DNA of 64,000 nt from contig JAEYWX010000027.1 of assembly GCA_023428755.1 (NCBI GenBank), positions 124,001 to 188,000 on the forward strand, in the 5' to 3' direction. Of this stretch, positions 34,379-42,936 are shown piece after piece. The stretch is from Bacteroidota bacterium. Lineage in GTDB: Bacteria; Bacteroidota; Bacteroidia; Chitinophagales; Chitinophagaceae. Made by a program: the position numbers and the translations under genes. The notes beneath the pieces were generated by a model. That model was not told the DNA's origin and did not search any database. It saw only the letters and a list, made by a program, of their open reading frames with translations. The first letter of the stretch is position 1. Each line of letters opens with the position of its first letter.

Positions 34379-36301
34379 ATGAAATTATTTAAAAAACATA
34401 AAGATCCTTTAACGACTGAAGAAACGATGAGCATCATCGAAAAATCTTCGAAGCAGGTGGGGCCGGGTGTGTTTTACTCCACCATTATTGTGGTGGCATC
34501 TTTCTTACCCGTGTTTTTATTATCCGGTATGGAAGGCAAACTGTTTCATCCGCTGGCATGGACAAAAACCTTCATCCTACTCATTGATGCAGTACTTGCC
34601 ATCACATTAACACCGGTATTGATCTCGCTTTTATTAAAAGGAAGATTAAAACCCGAGAGTGCAAACCCTATTACACGCACGTTAGAAAAAATCTATTCCC
34701 CTGTTTTGAGTCTTTGCTTACGATGGCGTAAAACAACCATTGCAGTAAACATCATTGCACTTGCAACAGGTGTTGTAATGATGACAAGACTCGGCTCGGA
34801 ATTTATGCCACCGCTTGATGAGGGTTCGCTGTTGTTTATGCCTGTTACATTGCCCGATGTTTCTAACTCAGAAGCAAAACGTTTGTTGCAGGTGCAGGAT
34901 AAACTCATCCGCTCTGTTCCTGAAGTAGAGCATGTACTGGGAAAAGCAGGACGGGCAAATACGGCAACCGACAACTCTCCTATCAGCATGATTGAAACCA
35001 TCATTCTGCTGAAACCAAAAAGCGAATGGCGAAAGGATAAAACAAAAGACGACATCATCAATGAGTTGAATGCGAAGTTGCAGATACCCGGTGTTACCAA
35101 TGGTTGGACCATGCCCATCATCAACCGCATCAACATGCTTTCAACAGGCATCCGTACCGATGTTGGGTTGAAAGTGTACGGTCAAAATCTCGACAGCATT
35201 TATGCATTTGCGCAAACCATCAAACAACAATTACAGGGAATTGATGGTGTGAAGGATTTGTATGTGGAACCGATCACCGGCGGTAAATACATCGACATTG
35301 TTGTGAAACGTGAAGAGATCGGTCGTTACGGATTAAGTATTGATGATGTTAATGCTGTTGTTGAAAGTGCATTAGGCGGAATGAAGTTGACAACGACCAT
35401 TGAAGGCCGTCAACGTTTTTCGGTGAATGCACGCTACGGACAGGATTTCCGTAACAACCTTGAAGCATTGAAACGTTTGCAGGTGCAAACAATGGACTTC
35501 GGTCCAATACCGCTTGAAGCAGTTGCTGATATACAGTTGAGCGATGGTCCGCCGATGATCAATTCAGAAAATGCGATGTTGCGGGGAACCGTGTTGTTCA
35601 ATGTGCGTGAAAGAGACCTGGGCAGCACGGTAAAAGAAGCGCAGGAAAAACTCAACCAAATGATCACCAAACTTCCCAAAGGATATTTTTTAGAATGGAG
35701 TGGCCAATGGGAAAACCAGATCCGTGCAAACAGAACATTAACGATGATCATGCCCATTGTGATCGTCATCATCTTCATGGTGCTCTACTTCACCTATCAT
35801 TCGTTTAAAGAAGCAGCCATCACCATGATCACTGTTCCTTTTGCATTGATCGGTGGCGTATTTATGGTTTATTTCTACGGCATCAATTTATCGGTGGCAG
35901 TTGCTGTTGGTTTTATTGCGCTGTTTGGAATGGCCATTGAAACGGCTATGCTCATGACCATCTATCTCAACGAAGCCATGCAGAACATGGTGGCGAAACA
36001 TGGCAACTCAAAAGCAACACTCACGCCCGCCATTATTCGTGACTATGTAATGGAAGGTTCGGTAAAACGGTTACGGCCAAAACTCATGACAGTTTCTGTC
36101 GGTTTGTTTGGTTTGATCCCTATTCTCTGGGCAACCGGTGTGGGCAGCGATATTATGAAGCCAATCACCATTCCATTGATCGGCGGCACCATCTCCTCCA
36201 CCATTTATGTATTGCTGATAACACCCGTGATTTTTGAAATGATAAAAGAACGGGAATTAAAACGTAACGGTAAAATTGATTTGATCGATGTTAAAGAATA
36301 A
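34379..36301 (+). CDS. CusA/CzcA-type heavy-metal RND pump, C-terminal part (split gene)
   Basis: 640 residues in the same frame as the upstream part. After a short basic stretch (MKLFKKHKDPLTTEETM) it resumes the family sequence at EKSSKQVGPGVFYSTIIVVASFLPVFLL, with two further spans, the second porter half (about 125-450) and the last membrane block ending KRLRPKLMTVSVGLFGLIP-like. Together the two parts total 1070 residues, close to the usual roughly 1050. Translation would need re-initiation at ATG 34379, or stop read-through. Its end overlaps the channel gene by 14 bases. Confidence 0.85.
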   Translation: MKLFKKHKDPLTTEETMSIIEKSSKQVGPGVFYSTIIVVASFLPVFLLSGMEGKLFHPLAWTKTFILLIDAVLAITLTPVLISLLLKGRLKPESANPITRTLEKIYSPVLSLCLRWRKTTIAVNIIALATGVVMMTRLGSEFMPPLDEGSLLFMPVTLPDVSNSEAKRLLQVQDKLIRSVPEVEHVLGKAGRANTATDNSPISMIETIILLKPKSEWRKDKTKDDIINELNAKLQIPGVTNGWTMPIINRINMLSTGIRTDVGLKVYGQNLDSIYAFAQTIKQQLQGIDGVKDLYVEPITGGKYIDIVVKREEIGRYGLSIDDVNAVVESALGGMKLTTTIEGRQRFSVNARYGQDFRNNLEALKRLQVQTMDFGPIPLEAVADIQLSDGPPMINSENAMLRGTVLFNVRERDLGSTVKEAQEKLNQMITKLPKGYFLEWSGQWENQIRANRTLTMIMPIVIVIIFMVLYFTYHSFKEAAITMITVPFALIGGVFMVYFYGINLSVAVAVGFIALFGMAIETAMLMTIYLNEAMQNMVAKHGNSKATLTPAIIRDYVMEGSVKRLRPKLMTVSVGLFGLIPILWATGVGSDIMKPITIPLIGGTISSTIYVLLITPVIFEMIKERELKRNGKIDLIDVKE

Positions 36302-37553
36302 ACTCCTTGCGCTGTTGTTTGTACTTGCTGCAAACTATAGCCACGCACAAACGCTGAAGCTGGATGCCATCATCGACAGCATTACAACGGCACACCCGGT
36401 TGTAAAAATGTACAACAATGAAATACGTTCGATGGACGAAGCGGCAAAAGGTGTCAGAAGCTGGATGCCGCCTGAGTTCAGCAGCGGATTTTTTATGACA
36501 CCCTACAATCCCATGCGCTGGAAGAAAATGGACGATGGCATGGGCGGTTTTAAAGAAGGCATGGGTCAATACATGATTGGCGGACAGCAGATGTTTCCCA
36601 ACAAACAAAAACAATCGGCCGATGCAAGGTATATGGAAGCGATGTCGTCCGTTGAAAAAGAAAAAAAGAATGCAACACTGAACGACCTTGTGCATGATGC
36701 CAAACAGTTTTATTACGAATGGATCGTGTTGAAAAAGAAAATTGCTATTCTCGATCAGAATGAAAAGCTGCTCGCCTTCATGATCAAGAATGCGGAGATA
36801 CGTTACAAGAACGGCTTGGAAAAGATCAGTGCGTATTACAAAGCAAAAGCCGCACTCGGCAATTTGCAGAACATGCGTTTGATGTTTGAAAACGACATCA
36901 AAGAAAAACGCATCCGAATCAACGCACTCATGGGCAGAAATGCCATGACAATGTTTGATATTGATACATCGTACAAACTCCATGACTATTCAACACTTGT
37001 ATTCGACAGTACCTTATTCTACAGCAACAGAAGTGATCTGAAAGCCATTGACAGGGATATCAACCTCACCTGGCTGAAACAGGAAACAGAAAAGCAAAGT
37101 CTGAAACCACAGTTCGGCGTCCGTTATGAGCACATGTTTGGCTTCGGCGGATTACCTATGCAGTTTTCATTGATGGGCATGATGAAATTGCCGCTCACCA
37201 AATGGTCATCGAAAATGAATAAAGCAAACATGGAGAGTTTGAAGTGGAAGGCCGGCGCATTACAATCACAAAAAGAAATGATGTTGAACGAATACAGCGG
37301 AATGGCTTATGGTATGCGCAACGAACTGGAGTTAAAAAACAAACAGTTGAAGCTGTACGATGAAAATATTATTCCTGCATTAAAGAACAATTACAAAACC
37401 ATGCAACTCGGTTACGAACAGAACACGGAAGAATTGTTTATGCTCTACGATGCATGGGAAACGTTGTACATGACGCAACTGGAATACACCGAACTGTTGA
37501 ACCAGGCGTTGAAGTTGCAGGTAACGATTGAACGATTAATTGAAAAGAAATGA
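36288..37553 (+). CDS. TolC/CusC-type outer-membrane efflux channel
   Basis: 421 residues with a signal peptide (LLALLFVLAANYSHAQ). Long amphipathic helices and two-fold repeat structure match the outer-membrane efflux protein family (ASYKAKAALGNLQNMRL-type helices; C-terminal QLEYTELLNQALKLQVTIERL). It provides the exit duct for the RND pump. Start overlaps the pump gene by 14 bases and the end overlaps the first adaptor gene by four bases, so these are tightly coupled. Confidence 0.88.
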   Translation: MLKNKLLALLFVLAANYSHAQTLKLDAIIDSITTAHPVVKMYNNEIRSMDEAAKGVRSWMPPEFSSGFFMTPYNPMRWKKMDDGMGGFKEGMGQYMIGGQQMFPNKQKQSADARYMEAMSSVEKEKKNATLNDLVHDAKQFYYEWIVLKKKIAILDQNEKLLAFMIKNAEIRYKNGLEKISAYYKAKAALGNLQNMRLMFENDIKEKRIRINALMGRNAMTMFDIDTSYKLHDYSTLVFDSTLFYSNRSDLKAIDRDINLTWLKQETEKQSLKPQFGVRYEHMFGFGGLPMQFSLMGMMKLPLTKWSSKMNKANMESLKWKAGALQSQKEMMLNEYSGMAYGMRNELELKNKQLKLYDENIIPALKNNYKTMQLGYEQNTEELFMLYDAWETLYMTQLEYTELLNQALKLQVTIERLIEKK

Positions 37554-38971
37554 ACTTACAAATAAACAATAGGCAATTGACAATAGGCAACAGACAATGG
37601 GCAATCAGCAAATATGCATTGTCGCTGATTGTTCTTTCATTACTCTTCTTTGCTTCCTGCAAAAACGAACATGCAGAACATAAACAGGAAGCAGCAAAGG
37701 AAATGTACACCTGCCCTATGCCACAGGATTCGGTGTTTAGCGATAAGCCGGGTAAATGTCCCAAATGCGGAATGGATCTCGTGAAGATGGAGCAGCCCAT
37801 GCAAACACATGAACATTCGAATGAAGAAGCAGTGTACACATGTCCTATGCATCCTGAAGTGCAGAGTGATAAACCCGGCTCTTGCCCTATTTGCGGCATG
37901 GACTTGGTGAAAAAAGAAACCGAAGCAGCAGCCGTTACTGATGTTGATCTTAACACACTCATTAAATCAACAAATGAGTTTGTGGTTTCTTCTATTCCCG
38001 TAACAACGATTGAACAGCGTGAACAGGAAATAGAAATTGAAGCGTTGGGCACTATTGCCTACGACACAAGAGAGGTTGGTACTATCTCTGCACGCATCAG
38101 CGGACGCATTGAAAAACTGTATGTGCGTCACCGTTACCAGAAGATCAGCAGGGGTCAACACATCATGGATATTTACAGCCCGGAAATAGTAACAGCGCAA
38201 CAGAATTTATTGTTCCTGTTAAAGAATGATGCAGCAAACAGCAACATGATCGAAGCTGCAAAAGAAAAGTTGTTGCTGCTGGGTATGAGTAAAGAACAAC
38301 TGAACAAAGTTGTGCAAACAAAACGACCATCTTTCACCATTGCAGTGTATAGTAATTACAGCGGTCATATTCATGAATCGGGCAATAGTTCCATGAATGC
38401 TTCATCTGAAAAGATGAAGGATGTGTCATTGCTCACTGAAGAACTATCATTGAAAGAAGGGATGTATGTTAACAAAGGGCAATCAGTATTCGTGGTGTAC
38501 AATCCACAAAAAGCATGGGCCTTACTCAACATTTTTGGCGACAATCAGGGATTGGTGAAGAAAGGTAATGCTGTGCGTATTGTTCCTGAAACAGCCCCCG
38601 ATAAAGATTTCCGTGCAAGCATTGATTTTATTGAACCCTTCTACCGCAAGGAAAGTAAAACCTTAACTGCAAGAGTGTATTTCAACAACAGCAGTTTAAA
38701 AATTCCGATCGGCAGCCAGGTACGTGCAGTCATCTTTGGTAATTCAAAAGATGCCTATTGGTTGCCTAAGGAAGCTGTGCTGTCGCTGGGTTTAGACAAA
38801 GTAGTGTTTCATAAAGTGGAAGGTGGTTTTAAAGCACAGAAAGTAAACACCGGTATTCTGCACAAAGAACATATCCAGATCATCAGCGGATTAACCGCAA
38901 AAGATTCTGTTGCAGTGAATGCACAGTATTTAATGGATAGTGAGAGCTTCATTAAACTAAATAATCAGTAA
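37550..38971 (+). CDS. RND periplasmic adaptor (CusB-like) lipoprotein with two HMBD domains
   Basis: 473 residues. Lipoprotein signal with lipobox FFASC (Cys37). HMBD units at about 53-80 (YTCPMPQDSVFSDKPGKCPKC) and 96-121 (YTCPMHPEVQSDKPGSCPIC), then the barrel-sandwich/helical adaptor core typical of HlyD/CusB proteins. The membrane-fusion protein links pump and channel and, by its HMBDs, probably loads metal. Odd point: residues about 6-22 of the signal peptide are encoded by a CAATNNN heptamer array. No other ATG lies before the lipobox. Confidence 0.88.
   Translation: MNLQINNRQLTIGNRQWAISKYALSLIVLSLLFFASCKNEHAEHKQEAAKEMYTCPMPQDSVFSDKPGKCPKCGMDLVKMEQPMQTHEHSNEEAVYTCPMHPEVQSDKPGSCPICGMDLVKKETEAAAVTDVDLNTLIKSTNEFVVSSIPVTTIEQREQEIEIEALGTIAYDTREVGTISARISGRIEKLYVRHRYQKISRGQHIMDIYSPEIVTAQQNLLFLLKNDAANSNMIEAAKEKLLLLGMSKEQLNKVVQTKRPSFTIAVYSNYSGHIHESGNSSMNASSEKMKDVSLLTEELSLKEGMYVNKGQSVFVVYNPQKAWALLNIFGDNQGLVKKGNAVRIVPETAPDKDFRASIDFIEPFYRKESKTLTARVYFNNSSLKIPIGSQVRAVIFGNSKDAYWLPKEAVLSLGLDKVVFHKVEGGFKAQKVNTGILHKEHIQIISGLTAKDSVAVNAQYLMDSESFIKLNNQ
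37567..37615 (+). repeat. 7-bp-period array inside adaptor 1 signal peptide
   Basis: Seven heptamers: CAATAGG, CAATTGA, CAATAGG, CAACAGA, CAATGGG, CAATCAG, CAAATAT. They are the same family as the arrays at 32973, 34348 and 39003 and are translated as about residues 6-22 of the adaptor. Confidence 0.8.
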
Positions 38972-38972
38972 G

Positions 38973-40241
38973 ATGAAACAAACAAAACGAAAATCAATAA
39001 CAGGCAATTGGCAATTGGCAATTAGCAATTTCAAATCGTCAGCATCCCTTTGCCTGTTAACTATTGCATATTGCCTATTCGTCTTCAGTTCCTGCAAAAG
39101 CAAAACACATGCGCATGAAGAAAGTGATGTGTACTACACCTGCTCCATGGACCCACAGGTGATTGAAAGCAAGCCGGGCAAATGTCCCATCTGCAAAATG
39201 GATCTAACGCCTGTTAAGAAAAGCAATGGCGCAAAGAAAGATGAAATACAACTGAGCGAACAGCAGATACAGCTAGGCAACATTCGAACCGATACCATCC
39301 GCAACGGAACCATCGGCGATCAACTGGTGTTAACGGCCAGTTTAAATTTCGACCAGATGAAAACTTCTTCTGTTAGTGCAAGAGTGGGCGGCCGTATTGA
39401 ACGTTTGTATTTTAAAAATCTCGGCGATCATGTTTCAAAAGGTGCAGCACTCTACGAGATCTATAGCGAAGAACTCAACAATGCCAAACAGGAATTTATT
39501 CTTGCATTGGAGCGTAAAAGAACATTTGCAACAGAAACTGCTATCGATTTTGACCAGTTACTGCAAGCTGCAAAAAACAAATTGCTGTTGTGGGGCATGA
39601 GCGAAGCGCAGATCAACGAACTGGCAAAAACAAAAAAGCCATCACCCATCACAACATTTTACAGCACATCATCTGGCTATATCACCACACTCGATATTCG
39701 TGAAGGTGATTATGTAATGGACGGCGGCACCATTGTAAAACTTGCCGATCTTTCTTCGCTTTGGGCGGAAGCACAAGTATATACTTCGCAAATGGCGGAA
39801 ATAGATCTTAACGGCACAGCAACTGTGCAACTGCCCGATATGGATGGCAAAGAAATTAATGGCCGTATTGAATTTGTAAACCCGGAGATCAATCCTGATA
39901 CAAGGATCAATCTTATCCGTGTATCAATTCCTAACAGCGGCAATCAACTTAAGCCGGGCATGCCTGCTTATGTAGTATTGAAAAGCCGTCAACGTAAAAG
40001 CTTAACACTACCTATTGATGCAGTGATACGGGATGGTAAAGGTGCAACAGTGTGGATCAAAACTGGTACACACGCCTTTAAAAGCATCATGGTGCAAACA
40101 GGCTTGGAAAGCAATGATCGCATTGAAATAAAAACAGGTTTAAAAGAAGGCGATGTGGTGGTAACAAGTGGTGCTTATTTGTTGCACAGCGAGTATGTAT
40201 TCAAAAAAGGAGCCGACCCGATGGCGGGACACAATCATTAA
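38973..40241 (+). CDS. RND periplasmic adaptor (CusB-like) lipoprotein with one HMBD domain
   Basis: 422 residues, second adaptor, one base after the first ends. Lipoprotein signal with lipobox VFSSC (Cys41). One HMBD at about 55-78 (YTCSMDPQVIESKPGKCPIC, with Lys instead of Gly after the last Cys), then the adaptor core (RIERLYFKNLGDHVSKGAALYEIYSEEL and a C-terminal GLKEGDVVVTSGAYLL). Both the n-region (residues about 10-20) and hydrophobic core (about 25-38) of the signal peptide come from heptamer arrays. A second adaptor could form heteromeric pump assemblies. Confidence 0.88.
   Translation: MKQTKRKSITGNWQLAISNFKSSASLCLLTIAYCLFVFSSCKSKTHAHEESDVYYTCSMDPQVIESKPGKCPICKMDLTPVKKSNGAKKDEIQLSEQQIQLGNIRTDTIRNGTIGDQLVLTASLNFDQMKTSSVSARVGGRIERLYFKNLGDHVSKGAALYEIYSEELNNAKQEFILALERKRTFATETAIDFDQLLQAAKNKLLLWGMSEAQINELAKTKKPSPITTFYSTSSGYITTLDIREGDYVMDGGTIVKLADLSSLWAEAQVYTSQMAEIDLNGTATVQLPDMDGKEINGRIEFVNPEINPDTRINLIRVSIPNSGNQLKPGMPAYVVLKSRQRKSLTLPIDAVIRDGKGATVWIKTGTHAFKSIMVQTGLESNDRIEIKTGLKEGDVVVTSGAYLLHSEYVFKKGADPMAGHNH
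39003..39083. repeat. 7-bp-period arrays (forward and inverted) inside adaptor 2 signal peptide
   Basis: Forward heptamers GGCAATT x3 and AGCAATT (39003-39030), then inverted heptamers TTTGCCT, GTTAACT, ATTGCAT, ATTGCCT, ATTCGTC (39049-39083). The layout matches the non-coding array at 32973-33065, but here it is read as protein. Confidence 0.8.
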
Positions 40242-40280
40242 ACGAAAATTGTAAGTAACATTGTACCGCTTTATCATAGA

Positions 40281-40350
40281 AACACGGATAACACGGACTT
40301 TTACTGATATAAACGGATTTTATCTGTGTTCATCAGTGTGATCTGCGGCT
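40281..40350. repeat. dispersed CACGGAT/ATCTGTG-type repeat
   Basis: An imperfect alternation of roughly ten-base units: aacacggataacacggactt, tactgatataaacggatttt, then atctgtgttcatcagtgtga. The two ends are partly complementary (acacgga against the inverted forms). A related segment with inverted taacacag/ctgtgtta ends lies between hisF and hisIE (25140-25208). It is a known style of interspersed repeat; no gene is present. Confidence 0.45.
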
Positions 40351-40386
40351 CTGTTCAACACAAAAACAACTCAACCAAGTCAACAA

Positions 40387-40893
40387 ATGAAAGTTCTATC
40401 TTATACACTCATTGTTTTATTAGCATTACTGAGTTGTAATGAAAAAGGAAAAAACAATAAAACAAAAGAAACGGTTACTGAAGTAAAAGAAAAATCCGAA
40501 CTGGATAAGGTAAAGCTTACCGAACTGGATGGCACGCCCATCGATTTAAATCAATACAAAGGCAAAACCATCTTCCTCAATTTTTGGGCAACCTGGTGCA
40601 AGCCCTGCATACAGGAAATGCCTTCCATTGCCAACGCCATGAAAAAAGTAAACAAAGATGAGGTTGTGTTTTTGTTTGCTTCAACAGAAGAAGCAGATGA
40701 AATAAAATCATTCAGGGAAAGAATGCCGTTTCCTTTTCATTATGTAAAAGTCAACAACTTTGAAACGTTAGACATCATGACGATACCCACCACTTTTATC
40801 TTCAACTCAAAAGGCAAACGTGTTTTCAATGAAATGGGCTATCGGAAGTGGGACAGCAAACAAAACATCAGCATCATCACCAACAGCAAATAA
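40387..40893 (+). CDS. TlpA-like thioredoxin lipoprotein
   Basis: 168 residues. Lipoprotein signal MKVLSYTLIVLLALLSC, a charged linker, then a thioredoxin domain with redox motif FWATWCKPC (Cys near residues 73 and 76) and cis-Pro loop IPTTFIFNSKG. It probably keeps cysteines of the metal-binding proteins reduced in the periplasm, inferred from position. The next gene starts four bases after its stop. Confidence 0.88.
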   Translation: MKVLSYTLIVLLALLSCNEKGKNNKTKETVTEVKEKSELDKVKLTELDGTPIDLNQYKGKTIFLNFWATWCKPCIQEMPSIANAMKKVNKDEVVFLFASTEEADEIKSFRERMPFPFHYVKVNNFETLDIMTIPTTFIFNSKGKRVFNEMGYRKWDSKQNISIITNSK

Positions 40894-40897
40894 TAGC

Positions 40898-42097
40898 ATG
40901 CAAAAACTTTTTATTGTACTTGCAATTGCGACCGCATTGGCATCATGTTCAGAACAAAAGAAAGAAACAGCAGCAGCACCTGTGTTGCTGAAATCTCCTG
41001 CAGGTGATTCCTGTGCCGAGCCTTATCTCTTTACCGATGCAAAAGGCATTGTGTATTTATCATGGGTGGAGAAGAAAGGAAAAGAAGCAACACTACGCTT
41101 TGCAACGTTGAACAATGGCGAATGGTCGCAACCAACGACTATCAGCAGTGGCAACAACTGGTTTGTCAATTGGGCCGACTACCCTGTTCTTTCTTCGGAT
41201 GCAAACAATAATATGGTGGCGCATTATTTAGAAAAAAGCGATACAGCAAAATTCACCTACGATATTAAGTTAGTTGCATCGGCGGACGCAGGTAAAACAT
41301 GGAGCACCGCAACCACACTGCATGATGACGGTAAGAAAGCTGAACATGGTTTTGTTTCCATTATTCCGTATAACGATCAGTTTATGGCAGCGTGGCTCGA
41401 TGGGAGAAAAACAGCGATGGAAGGTGAACACAGCGGCCATGAAGGTCATCATGGTGAAATGACACTGCGTGGCGCATTGCTTGACAAAACAGGAAAGAAA
41501 ACAAACGAATGGGAACTTGATGGCCGCATTTGCGATTGCTGTCAAACAAGTGTTGCCATTACTGCTAATGGACCAATTGTCGTTTATCGTGATCGCTCAG
41601 CAGAAGAGATCAGGGATATGTCGATTGTTCGTTATGCAAACGGCACATGGACAGAACCGAAAACCATTTTCGCTGATGAATGGAAAATTGCAGGCTGTCC
41701 TGTTAACGGACCGAGGGCTGATGCCGTTGGCAACAACTTAGCCATTGCATGGTTTTCGATGAAAGAAAACAACGGAGAAGTGAAAGTTATTTTTTCAGAA
41801 GATGCTGGTGCCACATTTAAAGAACCATTACTTATTAATGACAGTAACACAATTGGTCGTGTGGATGTGGTGATGCTGGATGCACAAACAGCTTGTGTAA
41901 GCTGGATGGAGGGCGCAACGATCAAAGCCATGAAAGTGCATGCAGATGGAACAAAAGAACCATCTGTTACCATTGCATCATCATCGGGTGAACGGTCTGG
42001 CGGTTTTCCTCAAATGACAAAAGCAGGCAACAAATTAATTTTTGCATGGACCGATAACAAAGCAAAAACTATCCGGCTGGCAAGCTTATCGTTGTGA
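40898..42097 (+). CDS. sialidase/BNR-like beta-propeller lipoprotein with Cys/His metal motifs
   Basis: 399 residues. Lipobox ALASC. The fold is a sialidase-type propeller: Asp-box-like turns SADAGKTWS and SEDAGATFK, with W/F-rich strands. It lacks an evident Arg triad for sialic acid. Two unusual motifs point to metal: a His-rich loop HSGHEGHHGE (about residues 171-180) and a cysteine cluster GRICDCCQTS. As it closes the RND operon, a metal-binding rather than glycan role is likely. The ATG at 40898 is chosen; an in-frame ATG at 40820 lies inside the thioredoxin gene. Confidence 0.75.
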   Translation: MQKLFIVLAIATALASCSEQKKETAAAPVLLKSPAGDSCAEPYLFTDAKGIVYLSWVEKKGKEATLRFATLNNGEWSQPTTISSGNNWFVNWADYPVLSSDANNNMVAHYLEKSDTAKFTYDIKLVASADAGKTWSTATTLHDDGKKAEHGFVSIIPYNDQFMAAWLDGRKTAMEGEHSGHEGHHGEMTLRGALLDKTGKKTNEWELDGRICDCCQTSVAITANGPIVVYRDRSAEEIRDMSIVRYANGTWTEPKTIFADEWKIAGCPVNGPRADAVGNNLAIAWFSMKENNGEVKVIFSEDAGATFKEPLLINDSNTIGRVDVVMLDAQTACVSWMEGATIKAMKVHADGTKEPSVTIASSSGERSGGFPQMTKAGNKLIFAWTDNKAKTIRLASLSL

Positions 42098-42162
42098 TGC
42101 ATGCCGTATTCGATGCAGTACTGCTGCATAAGATCGTTTGACTATAAACTCAACAAACAATA

Positions 42163-42936
42163 ATGGAAATACTATTGCTTTCACTGGCTGCATTTCTTGT
42201 TGCGATCCTTACATTTTTTTCGGGGTTTGGATTGGGTACTATTCTTACGCCACTGTTCATGCTCTACTTTCCGGTTGATCTTGCCATTGCATTAACGGGC
42301 ATTGTTCATTTCTTCAACAATCTTTTTAAACTGGCACTGGTGGGTAAACAGGCAAACCGTGAAGTGCTGCTGCGTTTTGGTATTCCTGCTGTACTCGCTG
42401 CGTTTGCAGGTGCGTGGTTGTTGTTACAGCTAACCGATCTGCAACCGCTGTTCAGCTACCAACTTAGTGGCAGGTTAATGGAAGTATCCACTATAAAATT
42501 CATCATCGCTGTGTTGCTGCTTGTGTTTGCACTCATCGATCTTCTTCCGTATTTCAAGCAACTGCAATTCGGAAAAAATAAATTGCCGATCGGTGGCGTA
42601 TTGAGTGGTTTCTTTGGCGGACTATCTGGTAACCAGGGCGCACTCCGCAGTGCATTTTTGATCAGGGCCGGACTTTCAAAAGAAGCCTTCATCGGCACCA
42701 CCGTGGTTATTTCAACCTTTGTTGATTTTACACGCCTGTCGGTGTACGCAACCAATCTCTCATTAACCGGATTAACCGAAAACTGGTTACTGATTGCAGC
42801 AGCAACAATCAGTGCAATTACAGGGGCTTTTTTGGGCAATCGTTTACTGAAAAAAGTTACCATGAAATTTGTGCAAACCTTCGTCGCTATATTACTCATC
42901 CTGTTTTCCCTTGCCCTTGGAGCAGGGTTTATTTAA
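42163..42936 (+). CDS. TSUP family permease (TauE/SafE-like)
   Basis: 257 residues, about eight membrane segments in two halves. Each half has the TSUP pattern: GFGLGTILTPLFMLYFPVDLAIALT in the first and GFFGGLSGNQGALRSAFLIRAGL in the second. The family exports sulfur-containing anions or other small acids; the substrate here is not evident. It follows the metal operon by 65 bases on the same strand and may be its last gene or independent. Confidence 0.85.
   Translation: MEILLLSLAAFLVAILTFFSGFGLGTILTPLFMLYFPVDLAIALTGIVHFFNNLFKLALVGKQANREVLLRFGIPAVLAAFAGAWLLLQLTDLQPLFSYQLSGRLMEVSTIKFIIAVLLLVFALIDLLPYFKQLQFGKNKLPIGGVLSGFFGGLSGNQGALRSAFLIRAGLSKEAFIGTTVVISTFVDFTRLSVYATNLSLTGLTENWLLIAAATISAITGAFLGNRLLKKVTMKFVQTFVAILLILFSLALGAGFI

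Noticed and set aside
32973..39083. Repeat arrays considered as a CRISPR
   Set aside because: Units are 7 bases with no spacers, unit sequence drifts, and no cas genes are present.
40898..42097. Annotating the propeller as a sialidase
   Set aside because: Asp-box turns are present but no Arg triad is evident, and the Cys/His motifs and operon point to metal handling.
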